From Bacteroides oleiciplenus YIT 12058 (GTDB lineage: Bacteria; Bacteroidota; Bacteroidia; Bacteroidales; Bacteroidaceae): DNA of 64,000 bases. The stretch spans positions 558,001 through 622,000 of the forward strand of contig NZ_JH992941.1 in the NCBI RefSeq assembly GCF_000315485.1, in the 5' to 3' direction. The position numbers and the translations under genes were made by a program. The notes under the pieces were generated by a model. It worked only from the letters and a program-made list of their open reading frames with translations. It was not told the origin of the DNA and made no database searches. Shown one piece after another: positions 42,803 through 52,749 of the stretch (positions are counted from its first letter, which is position 1; the number at the start of each line of letters is the position of its first letter).

Positions 42803-45136
42803 TTACTTATTCGGAGTATTCCATTTCTTCGTATCCGTGCAAGTAACATTCAAAGTCTGGTTACCCGTCTGGATGCGGAAATCACCTTTCTCCAGTATCC
42901 ACTTACCGTCATAACCGACAAAAGCAAGGTCGGAGGCTTTCACTTTCAGAGTAACGGTCTTGGTTTCACCCGGTCTCAGTTCCACTTTTTCGAAAGCACG
43001 CAGACGACGAACGTCGGGGGTAAGGGAAGCTATCAGGTCGCTGCTGAACAGCAGGACACTCTCTTTGCCGATGCGGTTGCCCGTATTCTTCACGTCAACG
43101 GTAAAGGTCAGCACATCGTTGGCAGCGAATTCCGGCTTGTCTACTCTGAGGTTGCTGTATGCATAAGTGGTGTAGCTCAGTCCATAACCGAATGCCCACT
43201 GCACGGACATCACTGCATCATAATCATAAGCGCCTTGCATCTTTTCGAGGTCTTCGCAAGGTTTATAGTCGTAGGTGAACAGCGAGTTGATGTCTCTCGG
43301 GTAGGTATACGGCATTTTTCCGCTGAAGTTAGCGTCGCCGGGCAGAAGGTTTGCGAGGGCATCAGCACCGTAGTTGCCCGGAAGCATGGCGTTAACAACA
43401 GCTTTTGCCAATGGCTCTATCTCGTTGATGATGCGCGGACGGCCTTCGTTCAGGACAAGTACAATCGGTTTTCCGGTAGTGGCCAATGCTTTCACCAAGT
43501 CAAGCTGATTCTTGGAGAGAAAGAGGTTTGTCAGGTTGCCCGGAGTTTCGCAGTAGGAATTCTCACCGATACAGGCGATGATGTAATCCGCATTAGCGGC
43601 GGCAGCTACGGCTTTATCTATTTCAGGAGTGTTTTCTTCCCACCAGGCACCATCTTGCTTGTAGCTCACACCCGGCTCGTAGATGATATTGGAAGCGCCG
43701 AACTTGTTGGTGAACGATTTGAGAATAGTATTATAATCAGCAGCGCATTCGTCGGCTTTATCACCTTGCCAGGAGTAAGACCAGCCACCGTTGAGCGTGC
43801 GCATGGAGTTGGCATTAGGACCGGTAATCAGCAACTTCTTGCCGGGAACCAACGGCAGGATGCCATCTGTGTTTTTCAGCAATACCAAAGACTCTTCGGC
43901 AGCCCGCAAAGCGGCAGCAGCATGTTCCTTGCCACCAAACAGGGGGAAATCTTTATGATTATAAGCAGGTGTATCAAATAAGCCCAAACGATACTTCATG
44001 CGCAATACGCGGCGTACGGCATCGTCGATACGACTCATTGGCACTTCACCTTCATCCACCAACTCTTTCAGGTAGGTGCAGAAACTCCACTCGTAGGGAA
44101 CCATGGACATGTCAATACCTGCATTGATGGCAATTTTAATTGCTTCCTTTTTGCTGGAAGCAATCTTATCACGGGTATAGAGGTTATTGATGTCCGCCCA
44201 GTCGGTCACAATCAGACCATCCCAATTCAGGTCCTCTTTCAACCATTGCGTCAGCAGTTCGTAGTTGGCGTGGAAAGGCAGTCCGTTGTTCATGGCAGAG
44301 TTCACCATGACAGATAGAGCCCCCGCCTTGATACCTTCGAGGAACGGGGCAAAATGCTTTTCACGCATGTCCTGCACGGTGATAGAGGAAGGTGTGCGGT
44401 CTTTGCCCGAAACCGGAACGCCATAGCCCATGTAATGCTTGATACAGGCGGCTACATGCTGTTTTCCTATATTATTGGGGTCTCCACCCTGAAAGCCGAG
44501 AACGGACTCGCGCCCCATTTCAGCATTTACAAAGCAATCTTCGCCATAGTTTTCCCAATGGCGGGGCCAGCGGGCATCACGGGCCAGGTCGAGCACCGGG
44601 GCATAGGTCCAGGGGATACTTCCAGCCTTGGTTTCATAGGCGGAAATGCGGGAACCTTCACGCACCAGTTCGCGGTTGAAGGTGGCTGCCATGTTGATGC
44701 CTTGCGGGAAGAAAGTTCCGCCCAGTGTGTAGGTGGTTCCATGTATCTGGTCTACGCCATAGATGCAGGGAATCCCCATCACCTTCATGGATTTATCTTG
44801 TATCTTTTTGATAATCTCTTCCCATTTCTCTTTAGACTGGGCAACGCCTTGGGGAACGTTCAAGATAGAACCGACCTTATACTTGCCGATGACGGTGTCC
44901 AGCAGGGCCTCATCTATTTGAAATTCTTTAGAGGGATTATCACGCTTCGTAATAACGTCAATGGTAAGCTCCGTCATCTGACCGATTTTCTCTTCAAGGG
45001 TCATCTTCTTGAGCAAGGCTTCCACTTTCTGTTCTATCTTCTCGTCTCTGGGGATGGCAGGCACTACAGAAGTCTGCGCCGTGGTGGTTAACACAAGCCC
45101 GGACAGGGCAAAAGATAAGATTAATTTTTTATTCAT
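42803..45136 (-). CDS. GH3 beta-glucosidase (BglX type), exported
   Basis: A 777-residue periplasmic glycoside hydrolase family 3 enzyme that removes terminal beta-linked glucose or xylose. Signal peptide [20 protein letters not shown]. The TIM-barrel domain (about 30-390) includes [26 protein letters not shown] and the nucleophile Asp312 in [12 protein letters not shown]. The alpha/beta sandwich (about 410-620) and the C-terminal fibronectin-III-like domain (about 690-770) follow the BglX layout. It is last in a minus-strand trio with two esterases. Confidence 0.93.
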   Translation of the reverse strand: MNKKLILSFALSGLVLTTTAQTSVVPAIPRDEKIEQKVEALLKKMTLEEKIGQMTELTIDVITKRDNPSKEFQIDEALLDTVIGKYKVGSILNVPQGVAQSKEKWEEIIKKIQDKSMKVMGIPCIYGVDQIHGTTYTLGGTFFPQGINMAATFNRELVREGSRISAYETKAGSIPWTYAPVLDLARDARWPRHWENYGEDCFVNAEMGRESVLGFQGGDPNNIGKQHVAACIKHYMGYGVPVSGKDRTPSSITVQDMREKHFAPFLEGIKAGALSVMVNSAMNNGLPFHANYELLTQWLKEDLNWDGLIVTDWADINNLYTRDKIASSKKEAIKIAINAGIDMSMVPYEWSFCTYLKELVDEGEVPMSRIDDAVRRVLRMKYRLGLFDTPAYNHKDFPLFGGKEHAAAALRAAEESLVLLKNTDGILPLVPGKKLLITGPNANSMRTLNGGWSYSWQGDKADECAADYNTILKSFTNKFGASNIIYEPGVSYKQDGAWWEENTPEIDKAVAAAANADYIIACIGENSYCETPGNLTNLFLSKNQLDLVKALATTGKPIVLVLNEGRPRIINEIEPLAKAVVNAMLPGNYGADALANLLPGDANFSGKMPYTYPRDINSLFTYDYKPCEDLEKMQGAYDYDAVMSVQWAFGYGLSYTTYAYSNLRVDKPEFAANDVLTFTVDVKNTGNRIGKESVLLFSSDLIASLTPDVRRLRAFEKVELRPGETKTVTLKVKASDLAFVGYDGKWILEKGDFRIQTGNQTLNVTCTDTKKWNTPNK

Positions 45137-45223
45137 GGTTTTGATATTGATTTTATGCAGATAAAAGCATTGTATTGTTATCTGCGGTGTTATTTTTGGG
45201 GGTATTATTTGATTAAGGTACTC

Positions 45224-46417
45224 TTATTTGAAAAGTAATGGAGCGAATTCGCTCAGATAGATACGCCAATTCTTCCAGATATGTCCTTCATCTGTTTCAT
45301 AATAGGTATATTTATATCCGTTCTCATCCAGCAGCTTGCGGAAATCCTCATTCGCTTTATAAAGGAAGTCTGTCTTTCCGATAGCTATCCAGTAAAGAGA
45401 CGGCTTCTTGGCAAATTGTGTTCTCAACTTACCTTCCAAGTCTTCATATATCGGGGAAACAACATTCTTGTTCGGCAAAATGGCAGCAGAGAACAAGCCT
45501 ATATAATTGAACATATCGGGATATTGCTTGGAAATGTGCAGCGCATGAAAGCCGCCCATAGACAGTCCGGCAATGGCACGACCGGATTTATTCTTAATGG
45601 TACGGTAGTTTTTATCGATAAACTTCACAACATCCGGGAATGCTTGCTCAAAAGAACCTTCCATTGTTTTAGGTAGTTGCATGGAAGGAGGCATCATACC
45701 GAGGGAAGATTCACCCGGAGCAGCTTCCTGCGAAGCATTGCCATTCGTCATCACCACAATCATGGGCTTCGCTTTGCCTTGCGCTATCAGGTTGTCCAGT
45801 ATCTGCGCGGTGCGGCCAAGAGAAATCCAAGCCTCCTCGTCACCGCCCATGCCGTGCAGAAGATAGAACACGGGATAGCGTTTACCGTCGGTTTCATAAC
45901 CAGCGGGAGTATAGACCGTCATGCGGCGCTCCATACCGAGGGTCGGGCTATTGTACCAAATGCGGGATACCGTGCCATGAGGCACTTGGTTTACTTTATA
46001 CAAATCGGCACGGTCACCACCGATGATAAATACATTGGTAAGGGTGGCTACGTCACGTATCAGATAAATATTGGCAGGGTCATTCATCCGCAGGCCGTCT
46101 ACAATAAAAGAGTAACTGTAGAGTTCGGGTTTCAACGGTTCAGGTGTGGTGTATTCCCATACGCCATCCTTGCCTTCAGTCAAATCCACAATTCCCGGAA
46201 TCTCATATTCCCCGTTAGGCGTCTTTACCTTTTGTTTCGGCAGGAAATCACCTGTGATTTGTACTTTCACCGCTTTCGGTGCTCTCAAGCGAAATAAAAC
46301 AGTGTTATTGTCATATATTTCGGGGGATACGAGTGGCCCGATTCCCCAAAGGGCCTCTTGGGCGAAGGTCGCTACACACATCAGCAAAGCGGCAGCTAAA
46401 ATTGTAAATCTTTTCAT
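45224..46417 (-). CDS. CE1-like exported esterase with N-terminal early-set domain
   Basis: A 397-residue exported esterase. Signal peptide MKRFTILAAALLMCVATFAQ; then an immunoglobulin-like early-set domain (about 40-135, LFRLRAPKAVKVQITGDF and VWEYTTPEPLKPELYSYSFI) as in carbohydrate-binding module 48; then an alpha/beta hydrolase domain of esterase D/feruloyl esterase type. The oxyanion region is LLHGMGGDEEAW, the nucleophile is Ser in AGLSMGGFHA (near 275), and the His is in DEGHIWKNWR near the end. It probably removes acyl groups (feruloyl or acetyl) from plant polysaccharides, working with the GH3. Confidence 0.85.
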   Translation of the reverse strand: MKRFTILAAALLMCVATFAQEALWGIGPLVSPEIYDNNTVLFRLRAPKAVKVQITGDFLPKQKVKTPNGEYEIPGIVDLTEGKDGVWEYTTPEPLKPELYSYSFIVDGLRMNDPANIYLIRDVATLTNVFIIGGDRADLYKVNQVPHGTVSRIWYNSPTLGMERRMTVYTPAGYETDGKRYPVFYLLHGMGGDEEAWISLGRTAQILDNLIAQGKAKPMIVVMTNGNASQEAAPGESSLGMMPPSMQLPKTMEGSFEQAFPDVVKFIDKNYRTIKNKSGRAIAGLSMGGFHALHISKQYPDMFNYIGLFSAAILPNKNVVSPIYEDLEGKLRTQFAKKPSLYWIAIGKTDFLYKANEDFRKLLDENGYKYTYYETDEGHIWKNWRIYLSEFAPLLFK

Positions 46418-46447
46418 GATAGTATATATTATAAGGTATTAGCCATG

Positions 46448-47284
46448 TTATTTCTTCACCGTTTTATCCGGGCAATGTTCACGGATATAATTTATTATCA
46501 GGAAACAAGCAGGTTCGAGCACTGTGCCATGATTGAAGCCTTGCAATTCATATAAAACGACTTGCTTATTTCCGATATTCTTCAATACGGAAGCGAGCAG
46601 GGCATTCTCTTCCCAACGGTCCGCCATTTCCAGATTGCGGTCACCGGTAATCAGTATAATAGGAGACGTATCCTTACGCACACGATTCACCGGAGCATAC
46701 TTGTCTATAACAGGAATGCCATTCGGCAATCCGCGCTCCTTACGAATGGTAAAATGAGTAACTGTTTGTCCGCTCACCGGGAGGTAAGCTGCCACTTTAT
46801 CAGCATCTGCACAGTAAACTTCCATGTATTTCTTGTCCATAGCCAGCATCAGTGAAAGATAACCTCCAGCAGAATGACCGGAAACAAATATCTTGCCTTT
46901 ACTACCGCCATATTCTTCTATATGGTTAAACACCCATGCCACAGCAGCAGCGGCATCTTCAATATAAGTAGGATTCTTGGCTTTAGGGCTCAGGCGATAG
47001 TTCACCGCCACAACAGCAACTCCTCTGTTCGTGAGTTCCTGGGGAATATGCTTATTACCTCCTTCCAGTCCACCGCCATGAAACCAGACAATAGTTGGAA
47101 AATCTTTCTTGTCAGCCGGATAGTAAACATCCAGTTTACAGCATTCTTTCCGGTAAGCATCCATCTCGGAGCCGGAAATGTAGGGCAGGTCTTTTTCTGT
47201 TTTATACAAGTCCTGTGCATGCAAGGTAATCATGCAGAATAATAGCAACAGAAAGGTAGCTTTTCTCTTCATGGTATTTTTCAT
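46448..47284 (-). CDS. exported alpha/beta hydrolase (carboxylesterase-like)
   Basis: A 278-residue exported serine esterase of the alpha/beta hydrolase fold. Signal peptide MKRKATFLLLLFCMITLHAQ (an upstream ATG adds four residues and may be the true start). Oxyanion motif WFHGGGLEGG near 68 and nucleophile elbow GHSAGGYLSL near 142, with His in GFNHGTVLEP near the end. This resembles the hormone-sensitive-lipase and BD-FAE type esterases that deacetylate or deferuloylate glycans. It is the first gene of the esterase-esterase-GH3 run (30-base gap to the next). Confidence 0.85.
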   Translation of the reverse strand: MKNTMKRKATFLLLLFCMITLHAQDLYKTEKDLPYISGSEMDAYRKECCKLDVYYPADKKDFPTIVWFHGGGLEGGNKHIPQELTNRGVAVVAVNYRLSPKAKNPTYIEDAAAAVAWVFNHIEEYGGSKGKIFVSGHSAGGYLSLMLAMDKKYMEVYCADADKVAAYLPVSGQTVTHFTIRKERGLPNGIPVIDKYAPVNRVRKDTSPIILITGDRNLEMADRWEENALLASVLKNIGNKQVVLYELQGFNHGTVLEPACFLIINYIREHCPDKTVKK

Positions 47285-47396
47285 CTAAAGTTTTTCTGTT
47301 GCAATATTAGACAAATAATCCCAAAGGGCCGCTTCTTAGTTGTTGAAAAATCTATTGGTATGTTCAATTTTAATCGTCACATATCTGAGCAGTCTT

Positions 47397-47484
47397 AATT
47401 ACCTACAGGTTGTTGACCAACTACTACGCAGTAGTTGACAAACTACTTATAAGTAATTGAACAACTACTTACTGATAGTTTTAT
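47397..47484. repeat. 22-base palindromic repeat array (array D), four exact-length units
   Basis: Four 22-base units begin at 47397, 47419, 47441 and 47463. Units have an 18-base palindrome like AACTACTACGCAGTAGTT (units 1 and 4 are more degenerate) and a short spacer such as GACA or GAAC. The array ends three bases before the hlyD-type gene's stop codon at 47488. The 47285-47396 stretch has related but decayed pieces (TAGTTGTTG near 47338). Confidence 0.88.
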
Positions 47485-47487
47485 CAC

Positions 47488-48816
47488 TTAATCATACGAT
47501 TTATTATAAGCCTCATTATACTCCATTACCCTTTTTAACGGTGCTAACAAACGTTCCAACAAATTCCTATCAGCGAGAATAATATCTACCGTACCTTTAA
47601 GCTCCTGCGAAACGGGAAGTTGCCTACCATAATTAGTCTTTAATCCATCCGGCAAACAGATTTCTACTATATACACATCTTCTTCAGTCGGAGCAGGTGA
47701 AATACTTTTCACCAGACCTTTGACATAGCCGAACTCTTGATCGGGATAATTATTCAAACGTATATGTACCCGTTGTCCAATATGTACTTTTCCCGAACCT
47801 TGTAAAGGAAGTAACGCCTTACCTAATACATTCGAACTATCCGATGGTTGAATAACAAAAACAGTTTCACCCAATTTTACATTCTGATTACGACTCCACA
47901 CTTTCATAAAACTAACTTTACCACTAACAGGACTCTTTAGTAAATAGGAATACTCCCAGGCGCTCAACTGAGATGCTAATTGTTCTACTGAATTTTTCAG
48001 TTTAGTAAGATGAGTTTGCTCCTCATCATAGGCCTGCTTACGTATATCAATCAAATTCTCTTCATGCTGTACTAACTGCATTTCGGCTTGTAACAAACTC
48101 ATCCGTGCACTTTCTTCTAAACGAAGACTTTGCAGATATTTACTACCCGATTCTTCGAACTCGGTAACAATCATTGCATTACGGGCATACAAAGTAGAAT
48201 CACGATTATACATATTCTGTGCTAAATTTACATCTTTCTTAATCAACTCATACTCTTGCTCTGCCACATGGAGATATGTACGTTGTCCTTTTAATTGTTT
48301 TTCTTGTACCCATAACTTCTTTGTATAATAATCCTGTTTCATGAAAAGCGCATACTCAGAAAGTGCAGTGATAAAAATAGCAAAAGCAGATTGTAACTCT
48401 CCCAATTGTAACCGCTTATCCGCAAAGATTTCCATTCCTTTCTTCCAAGCATAATTAGTTCTCCCCCATTCTTGCATCTGTTCGGACAACCAGCGTACAT
48501 CTTCCAAAACAGCTGCATTATTAATTACTCCCAAGTTCGTACCCTCACCGACTAAACTTCCATTCTTTACATAAAGTGCATCCAGTTTTCCAGCAACATG
48601 AGCCAAAACAGAAGCAGGGGGTTCTTCTGTTGCAAGAGTTACCTCTGCCACCAAAGTATCCGGATATTTAAATATCCAGCACCCTACCAGTACAGCCAGC
48701 AGGATCAAAAACAAGACAGTAAGCCCCCACCTTACCACCCAAGGTGAAATGTGATTCATTACTTCTTGCACTTCTTCGCTGCGCAACTCTATATCTTTAT
48801 ATTTCTTCTCCTCCAT
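47488..48816 (-). CDS. HlyD-family membrane fusion protein of a peptide exporter
   Basis: A 442-residue periplasmic adaptor that links a C39-type ABC exporter to an outer-membrane channel. It has one N-terminal membrane helix (about 27-49, VRWGLTVLFLILLAVLVGCW), a barrel-sandwich (biotinyl-lipoyl-like) domain with ASVLAHVAGKLDALYV, a long coiled coil (about 120-275), and a C-terminal barrel domain. The ATG at 48816 overlaps the upstream TGA by one base, so translation is coupled to the exporter; a TTG directly upstream is less likely. Array D follows it. Confidence 0.9.
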   Translation of the reverse strand: MEEKKYKDIELRSEEVQEVMNHISPWVVRWGLTVLFLILLAVLVGCWIFKYPDTLVAEVTLATEEPPASVLAHVAGKLDALYVKNGSLVGEGTNLGVINNAAVLEDVRWLSEQMQEWGRTNYAWKKGMEIFADKRLQLGELQSAFAIFITALSEYALFMKQDYYTKKLWVQEKQLKGQRTYLHVAEQEYELIKKDVNLAQNMYNRDSTLYARNAMIVTEFEESGSKYLQSLRLEESARMSLLQAEMQLVQHEENLIDIRKQAYDEEQTHLTKLKNSVEQLASQLSAWEYSYLLKSPVSGKVSFMKVWSRNQNVKLGETVFVIQPSDSSNVLGKALLPLQGSGKVHIGQRVHIRLNNYPDQEFGYVKGLVKSISPAPTEEDVYIVEICLPDGLKTNYGRQLPVSQELKGTVDIILADRNLLERLLAPLKRVMEYNEAYNKSYD

Positions 48817-51023
48817 CAATTTCCTAACTCCAATTGATTCCTTACCAACTGATAATACAACCCTCTCCGTTCAGTTAGCTCCTTATGCGTGCCTTCTTCC
48901 GCTATACGCCCTTTGTCAAGTACCACAATCTTATCCGCATTCGTCACCGTACTCAAACGATGTGCCACGACCACCACTGTCTTCCCTTTATAAAAAGCCT
49001 GCAAATGTTCCATTATTTCTTTCTCATTATTAGCATCCAGCGCATTGGTAGCCTCATCGAAGAAAAGATATTCGGGATTCTTATACACAGCACGTGCTAT
49101 CAAAATACGCTGCCGTTGTCCTTGGCTGATACCATTCCCCTCCATGCCTATCTTTGTATTGTAGCCTAACGGAAGAGAATCTATAAAATCCCGGATATTA
49201 GCCACCATCACAGCATGGCGAAGTCGTTCCAAATCAACTTGCTCTTCACCTACAGCAATATTTTGTGCTATAGTTTCCGAGAAGATAAAGCCGTCTTGCA
49301 TCACTGCCCCTGTCTTGGCACGCCAAAGATGCGGATTAATACTTTCCAGTGATGTATCATTCACCTTTATAACTCCCTTATTCGGTAAATAGAAGCCAAG
49401 CATCAATTTTATCAATGTTGTTTTGCCACTGCCGCTTGCTCCTACAATAGCAGTTACCTTCCGTTCAGGGATAAACAAGGAAATACCATCTAACACATAA
49501 TCCCGGTTTGCACCATCGTAACTAAAAGAAACATTCTCTACCTTCAAATCACGTTTTTCCGGAAGAATAGAAAGTTTAGAAGCAATATCCTGCTCTTCAT
49601 CCGGCTTTCCATGCACTTCATTCAGTCGTTCCAAACTTATCTTAGCATCCTGAAATTGCTGTGCAAAGCCGATAAAAGAAGAAACCGGAGCACTTAATTG
49701 ACCAATAATATAAGTAAGAGACATCATCATGCCCAAAGTCATCTGCCCCTCCACAACAGCCTTTGCTGCAATAAATGAAATTATGATATTTGTAGTTTGA
49801 TTAAAAAATACCGATCCCACTTGTTGTACCTGTCCTAAAGCCAAACCTTTTACACTAATCTTAAACAGTTTCACCTGAATACGCTCCCATTGCCAGCGTT
49901 TCTGCGTTTCACAATTATTCAACTTAATTTCCTGCATAGCAGACACCATCTGTATCAAATTGCTTTCCTCATTTGCTGACTGTTCAAAGCGTTTAACATC
50001 TAGTTCACGGCGATATTTCATAAATAAAAGAACCCACCCTACATACAAAATATTTCCTATAAAAAATATCATCAGTATATCCCAATTATAATAAGCTAAC
50101 ACAATAGAAAAAACAAAGAAAGTAATGAATGAAAATACCGTAGAAATAGATGATCCCATAAGGAATGCTCTGATACGTCCATGATCTCTGATACGCTGCA
50201 TTATATCCCCCAAGAGCTTCGTATCAAAAAAATGTAGTGGCAATCTCATTAGTTTTATCAGAAAATCGGAGATCAGAGTTATAGAGATACGCGCATTGAC
50301 ATGGAGCAATATCCAACTACGGATAAACTCTACAGAGAGTTGAGAGATAAAAAGAACTATTTGTGCTATTAAGATTAAGGTTATAAAGCCTAAATTTCCA
50401 TCACGAATCCCCACATCTACCAAGGACTGAGTTAAAAAGGGAAAGATAAGTTGCAATAATGAGCCTGTCAGCATTCCCAATACTAACTGCAATAATTGTT
50501 TCTTGTAGGGAGTGAGATATTTTATAAAGAAAACCAATTTGTGTCCTTCTTCAACTTCAGATTCATCCCCAAACTCATAAAACCGTGTTCCCGGCTCTAA
50601 GGCTAATACAATTCCAAGCTCCCTTGATTCTGATTTTACAAACAGCCAACATCGTTTAAGTTCCTCTTCTGAATAAACAAGCAAGCTATTAGCGGGATCT
50701 GCTATTTGAAAATAATATCTACCTCTTCGCTTCTTTACGCCATAACATACTACAAAATGGTTTTGATTCCAATATAAAATACAAGGCAACGGAACATCTT
50801 TTTCCAATTGTTCCAATGTAATACGCAGACCAGTTGTTCGGAATCCAATAGATTCAGCTGCATCACTAAGTCCCATTAATGAAACACCTTCTCTTGAAAT
50901 ATAAGAATGTTCACGAAGAGTTTGTAATGAATACTTCTTTCCATAAAACTTCGCAATCATGCGTAAACACGCAGGACCACAATCCATTTTGTCTAACTGC
51001 TTATAATGTGGAAAGATATTCAT
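48816..51023 (-). CDS. peptidase C39-containing ABC exporter (leader-cleaving)
   Basis: A 735-residue fused peptidase-transporter that cuts the leader from a double-glycine precursor and exports the product. The N-terminal C39 peptidase domain (1-130) has the catalytic Cys15 (MDCGPACLRM), His89 (NQNHFVVCYG) and Asp109 (ADPAN), all present. Six membrane helices (about 170-430) follow. The ATPase domain has Walker A GASGSGKTTL (near 530), signature GISQGQRQRI (near 635) and Walker B FFDEATNALD (near 655). It should process the precursor at 52449-52736. It lies five bases after the Kelch gene stop. Confidence 0.95.
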   Translation of the reverse strand: MNIFPHYKQLDKMDCGPACLRMIAKFYGKKYSLQTLREHSYISREGVSLMGLSDAAESIGFRTTGLRITLEQLEKDVPLPCILYWNQNHFVVCYGVKKRRGRYYFQIADPANSLLVYSEEELKRCWLFVKSESRELGIVLALEPGTRFYEFGDESEVEEGHKLVFFIKYLTPYKKQLLQLVLGMLTGSLLQLIFPFLTQSLVDVGIRDGNLGFITLILIAQIVLFISQLSVEFIRSWILLHVNARISITLISDFLIKLMRLPLHFFDTKLLGDIMQRIRDHGRIRAFLMGSSISTVFSFITFFVFSIVLAYYNWDILMIFFIGNILYVGWVLLFMKYRRELDVKRFEQSANEESNLIQMVSAMQEIKLNNCETQKRWQWERIQVKLFKISVKGLALGQVQQVGSVFFNQTTNIIISFIAAKAVVEGQMTLGMMMSLTYIIGQLSAPVSSFIGFAQQFQDAKISLERLNEVHGKPDEEQDIASKLSILPEKRDLKVENVSFSYDGANRDYVLDGISLFIPERKVTAIVGASGSGKTTLIKLMLGFYLPNKGVIKVNDTSLESINPHLWRAKTGAVMQDGFIFSETIAQNIAVGEEQVDLERLRHAVMVANIRDFIDSLPLGYNTKIGMEGNGISQGQRQRILIARAVYKNPEYLFFDEATNALDANNEKEIMEHLQAFYKGKTVVVVAHRLSTVTNADKIVVLDKGRIAEEGTHKELTERRGLYYQLVRNQLELGN

Positions 51024-51028
51024 TCTAT

Positions 51029-52294
51029 TTATTGCAAACTTATACTGCTGACGTCAATAGAAAGAACATTTTTAGAAGGATATATATAGTTAGCTTCACG
51101 CCGACAACCACCTATAATATACAACCTACCATCTGCATAAGATAATCCGGAGTATTCATATCCATGTGTGAAATAATATGCATTTACAGCATTCGTTCTG
51201 ATATTATAAGTCTGTAATACTGTCTTTTCATAAATATAAATCAAATTACCGTTAACAGCTACTCCTGGACAAGTTACTTCTTCTTTTAATTCACATAAAT
51301 CTTTCCATTCCCCTGTTTGTAGATTGTAACTCCGGACCATCCGCATAGGAGCCATACTATAGCCGCCCAAAAAGTAAACAATATGTCCTACCAGAACACC
51401 TTTCATATTATCCACTCTTTCTTTGGGAATCGTTATTCCCGTATCATACCAAACCCCTGTTTTCAAGTCAAGTATATGTATTTTATTGGAAAATACTTTC
51501 TCCTTAACCGTACCTCCCATTATATATAAACAGTCATCATAAATAAATGTTATAGGATTAGCTGCCTGGTGAGGATTAACTTTATCAATATACACGGTAT
51601 CTCTATCCATATCATAGATTTCAATTTGAGGTGCTGTATATTCCAACTTACGATTGGTAGAAAAAAACTTTCCGCCTACAACAAACACCTTTTCTTTATA
51701 ATAATGTGCTAAATGACAAGTACGAGGAGCAAACTTCTGTAAGCTTTCCGTCCAAGTATCGGTAGCAATATCATATACAAACATCTTATCTGAAAGGAAT
51801 TCACAAGCATCAATTCCTCTAAAAGGACCAAGTGCCTCAGCTAAATATGTCTCATCCCCAGATACAACGTAGATCTTCCCTTCTTGTATGAACGAACCAA
51901 AAGCATAAACAGCTTTTGGTAAATCTTTTAAAATTTCATAATCCAAAAACATACGCCCCTTTTCCCCTCTTACTGTCACTTCTGACAGTTGCTGAGGATA
52001 GGCATACATTACTACTTGATAGGCAGAATGCTGTAATTCTTTAGGAGTTAGATTAACAGGCAGATACCCTACATATGAAAAAACAATGGTATCATTTTCA
52101 CCCAATCTCTCTATATACGGAATTTTGAAATATCCGGATTCATCTGTCACACCAATTCCCATTGAATCTTTTTGTAGATAAATATTCACACCAGCTAATA
52201 AAGAATTATCTTTGCCATCAATAACACGACCATCTATTTGAGATTTCAGAGAAGAAGCATAGGAAAGAAGAACCAATAATATATATAACTTCAT
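51029..52294 (-). CDS. Kelch-propeller protein with SusC-like N-terminal domain (kelch1)
   Basis: A 421-residue exported protein. Signal peptide MKLYILLVLLSYASSLKS; N-terminal carboxypeptidase-regulatory-like domain (about 20-105, IDGRVIDGKDNSLLAGVNIY and IVFSYVGYLPVNL) of the kind at the start of SusC proteins; then about six Kelch blades (GKIYVVSGDE, KVFVVGGKFF, CLYIMGGTVK, IVYFLGGYSM, NLIYIYEKTV, RLYIIGGCRR). No enzyme motif is seen; it could be a binding or assembly partner. It has a paralogue at 57483-58760 and lies between the precursor and exporter genes. Confidence 0.75.
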   Translation of the reverse strand: MKLYILLVLLSYASSLKSQIDGRVIDGKDNSLLAGVNIYLQKDSMGIGVTDESGYFKIPYIERLGENDTIVFSYVGYLPVNLTPKELQHSAYQVVMYAYPQQLSEVTVRGEKGRMFLDYEILKDLPKAVYAFGSFIQEGKIYVVSGDETYLAEALGPFRGIDACEFLSDKMFVYDIATDTWTESLQKFAPRTCHLAHYYKEKVFVVGGKFFSTNRKLEYTAPQIEIYDMDRDTVYIDKVNPHQAANPITFIYDDCLYIMGGTVKEKVFSNKIHILDLKTGVWYDTGITIPKERVDNMKGVLVGHIVYFLGGYSMAPMRMVRSYNLQTGEWKDLCELKEEVTCPGVAVNGNLIYIYEKTVLQTYNIRTNAVNAYYFTHGYEYSGLSYADGRLYIIGGCRREANYIYPSKNVLSIDVSSISLQ

Positions 52295-52330
52295 GCGAAT
52301 TTATAATATGGTGAGTAATATTTAATTAAA

Positions 52331-52430
52331 AAGAAGAGCAATATAGGAGAGTAGTAAGAAAACTTAATTGTAGAAGGGGAAATATCTCAAAAAGGTAACT
52401 TTTTCAGTGCCCTCCTATATTGCTCTTCTT
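52331..52430 (-). terminator. 19-base inverted repeat after the precursor gene (partial terminator)
   Basis: AAGAAGAGCAATATAGGAG (52331-52349) and its perfect reverse complement (52412-52430) enclose 62 bases. On the minus strand the second arm runs into TTCTTTTTAATT, a terminator-like tail. Inside the loop is a smaller hairpin (AAAAAGTTACCTTTTT-type). It separates the precursor gene (stop 52449) from kelch1 and the exporter. Confidence 0.8.
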
Positions 52431-52448
52431 ATTCCATAATTATTCGTA

Positions 52449-52736
52449 TCATGTAAGATCCATAATTCGACAATATTCATTCTCCTCCTGGCCACACTCA
52501 ATCAAGCAATCATGCTGACAGCCATCTTGAAAGCCACAGCTATCCCATGCACACACAGGCATACACCCATCCATATCACAGCGTGTACCACACATCGTCT
52601 GACAAGAGTTTTCACCAGCCTTTATTGATCTTAATTCATTAGATTTCAGTCTTTCCAAACTTTCATCCAGCCCCATCTTTTCCTTAAATTCCAACTTAGT
52701 GGAATTCAAAGAAATCATTTCCACATTCTTTGTCAT
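52449..52736 (-). CDS. cysteine-rich peptide precursor (radical-SAM-modified RiPP, putative)
   Basis: A 95-residue precursor. The leader (1-41) has the Bacteroidales GG-type pattern, with a hydrophobic helical part and ELRSIKAG before the cut, giving Ala-Gly instead of Gly-Gly. The core (42-95) has ten cysteines at 45, 49, 53, 58, 62, 67, 73, 77, 81 and 89, mostly in C-x3-C or C-x4-C steps, forming two C-x3-C-x3-C groups. Acidic residues stand three after Cys 53, 62, 73 and 77. A strong ribosome site (AAAGGAGG) precedes ATG 52736; the longer frame from 52778 is unlikely. Mature activity is not known. Confidence 0.85.
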   Translation of the reverse strand: MTKNVEMISLNSTKLEFKEKMGLDESLERLKSNELRSIKAGENSCQTMCGTRCDMDGCMPVCAWDSCGFQDGCQHDCLIECGQEENEYCRIMDLT

Positions 52737-52749
52737 AGCACCTCCTTTT

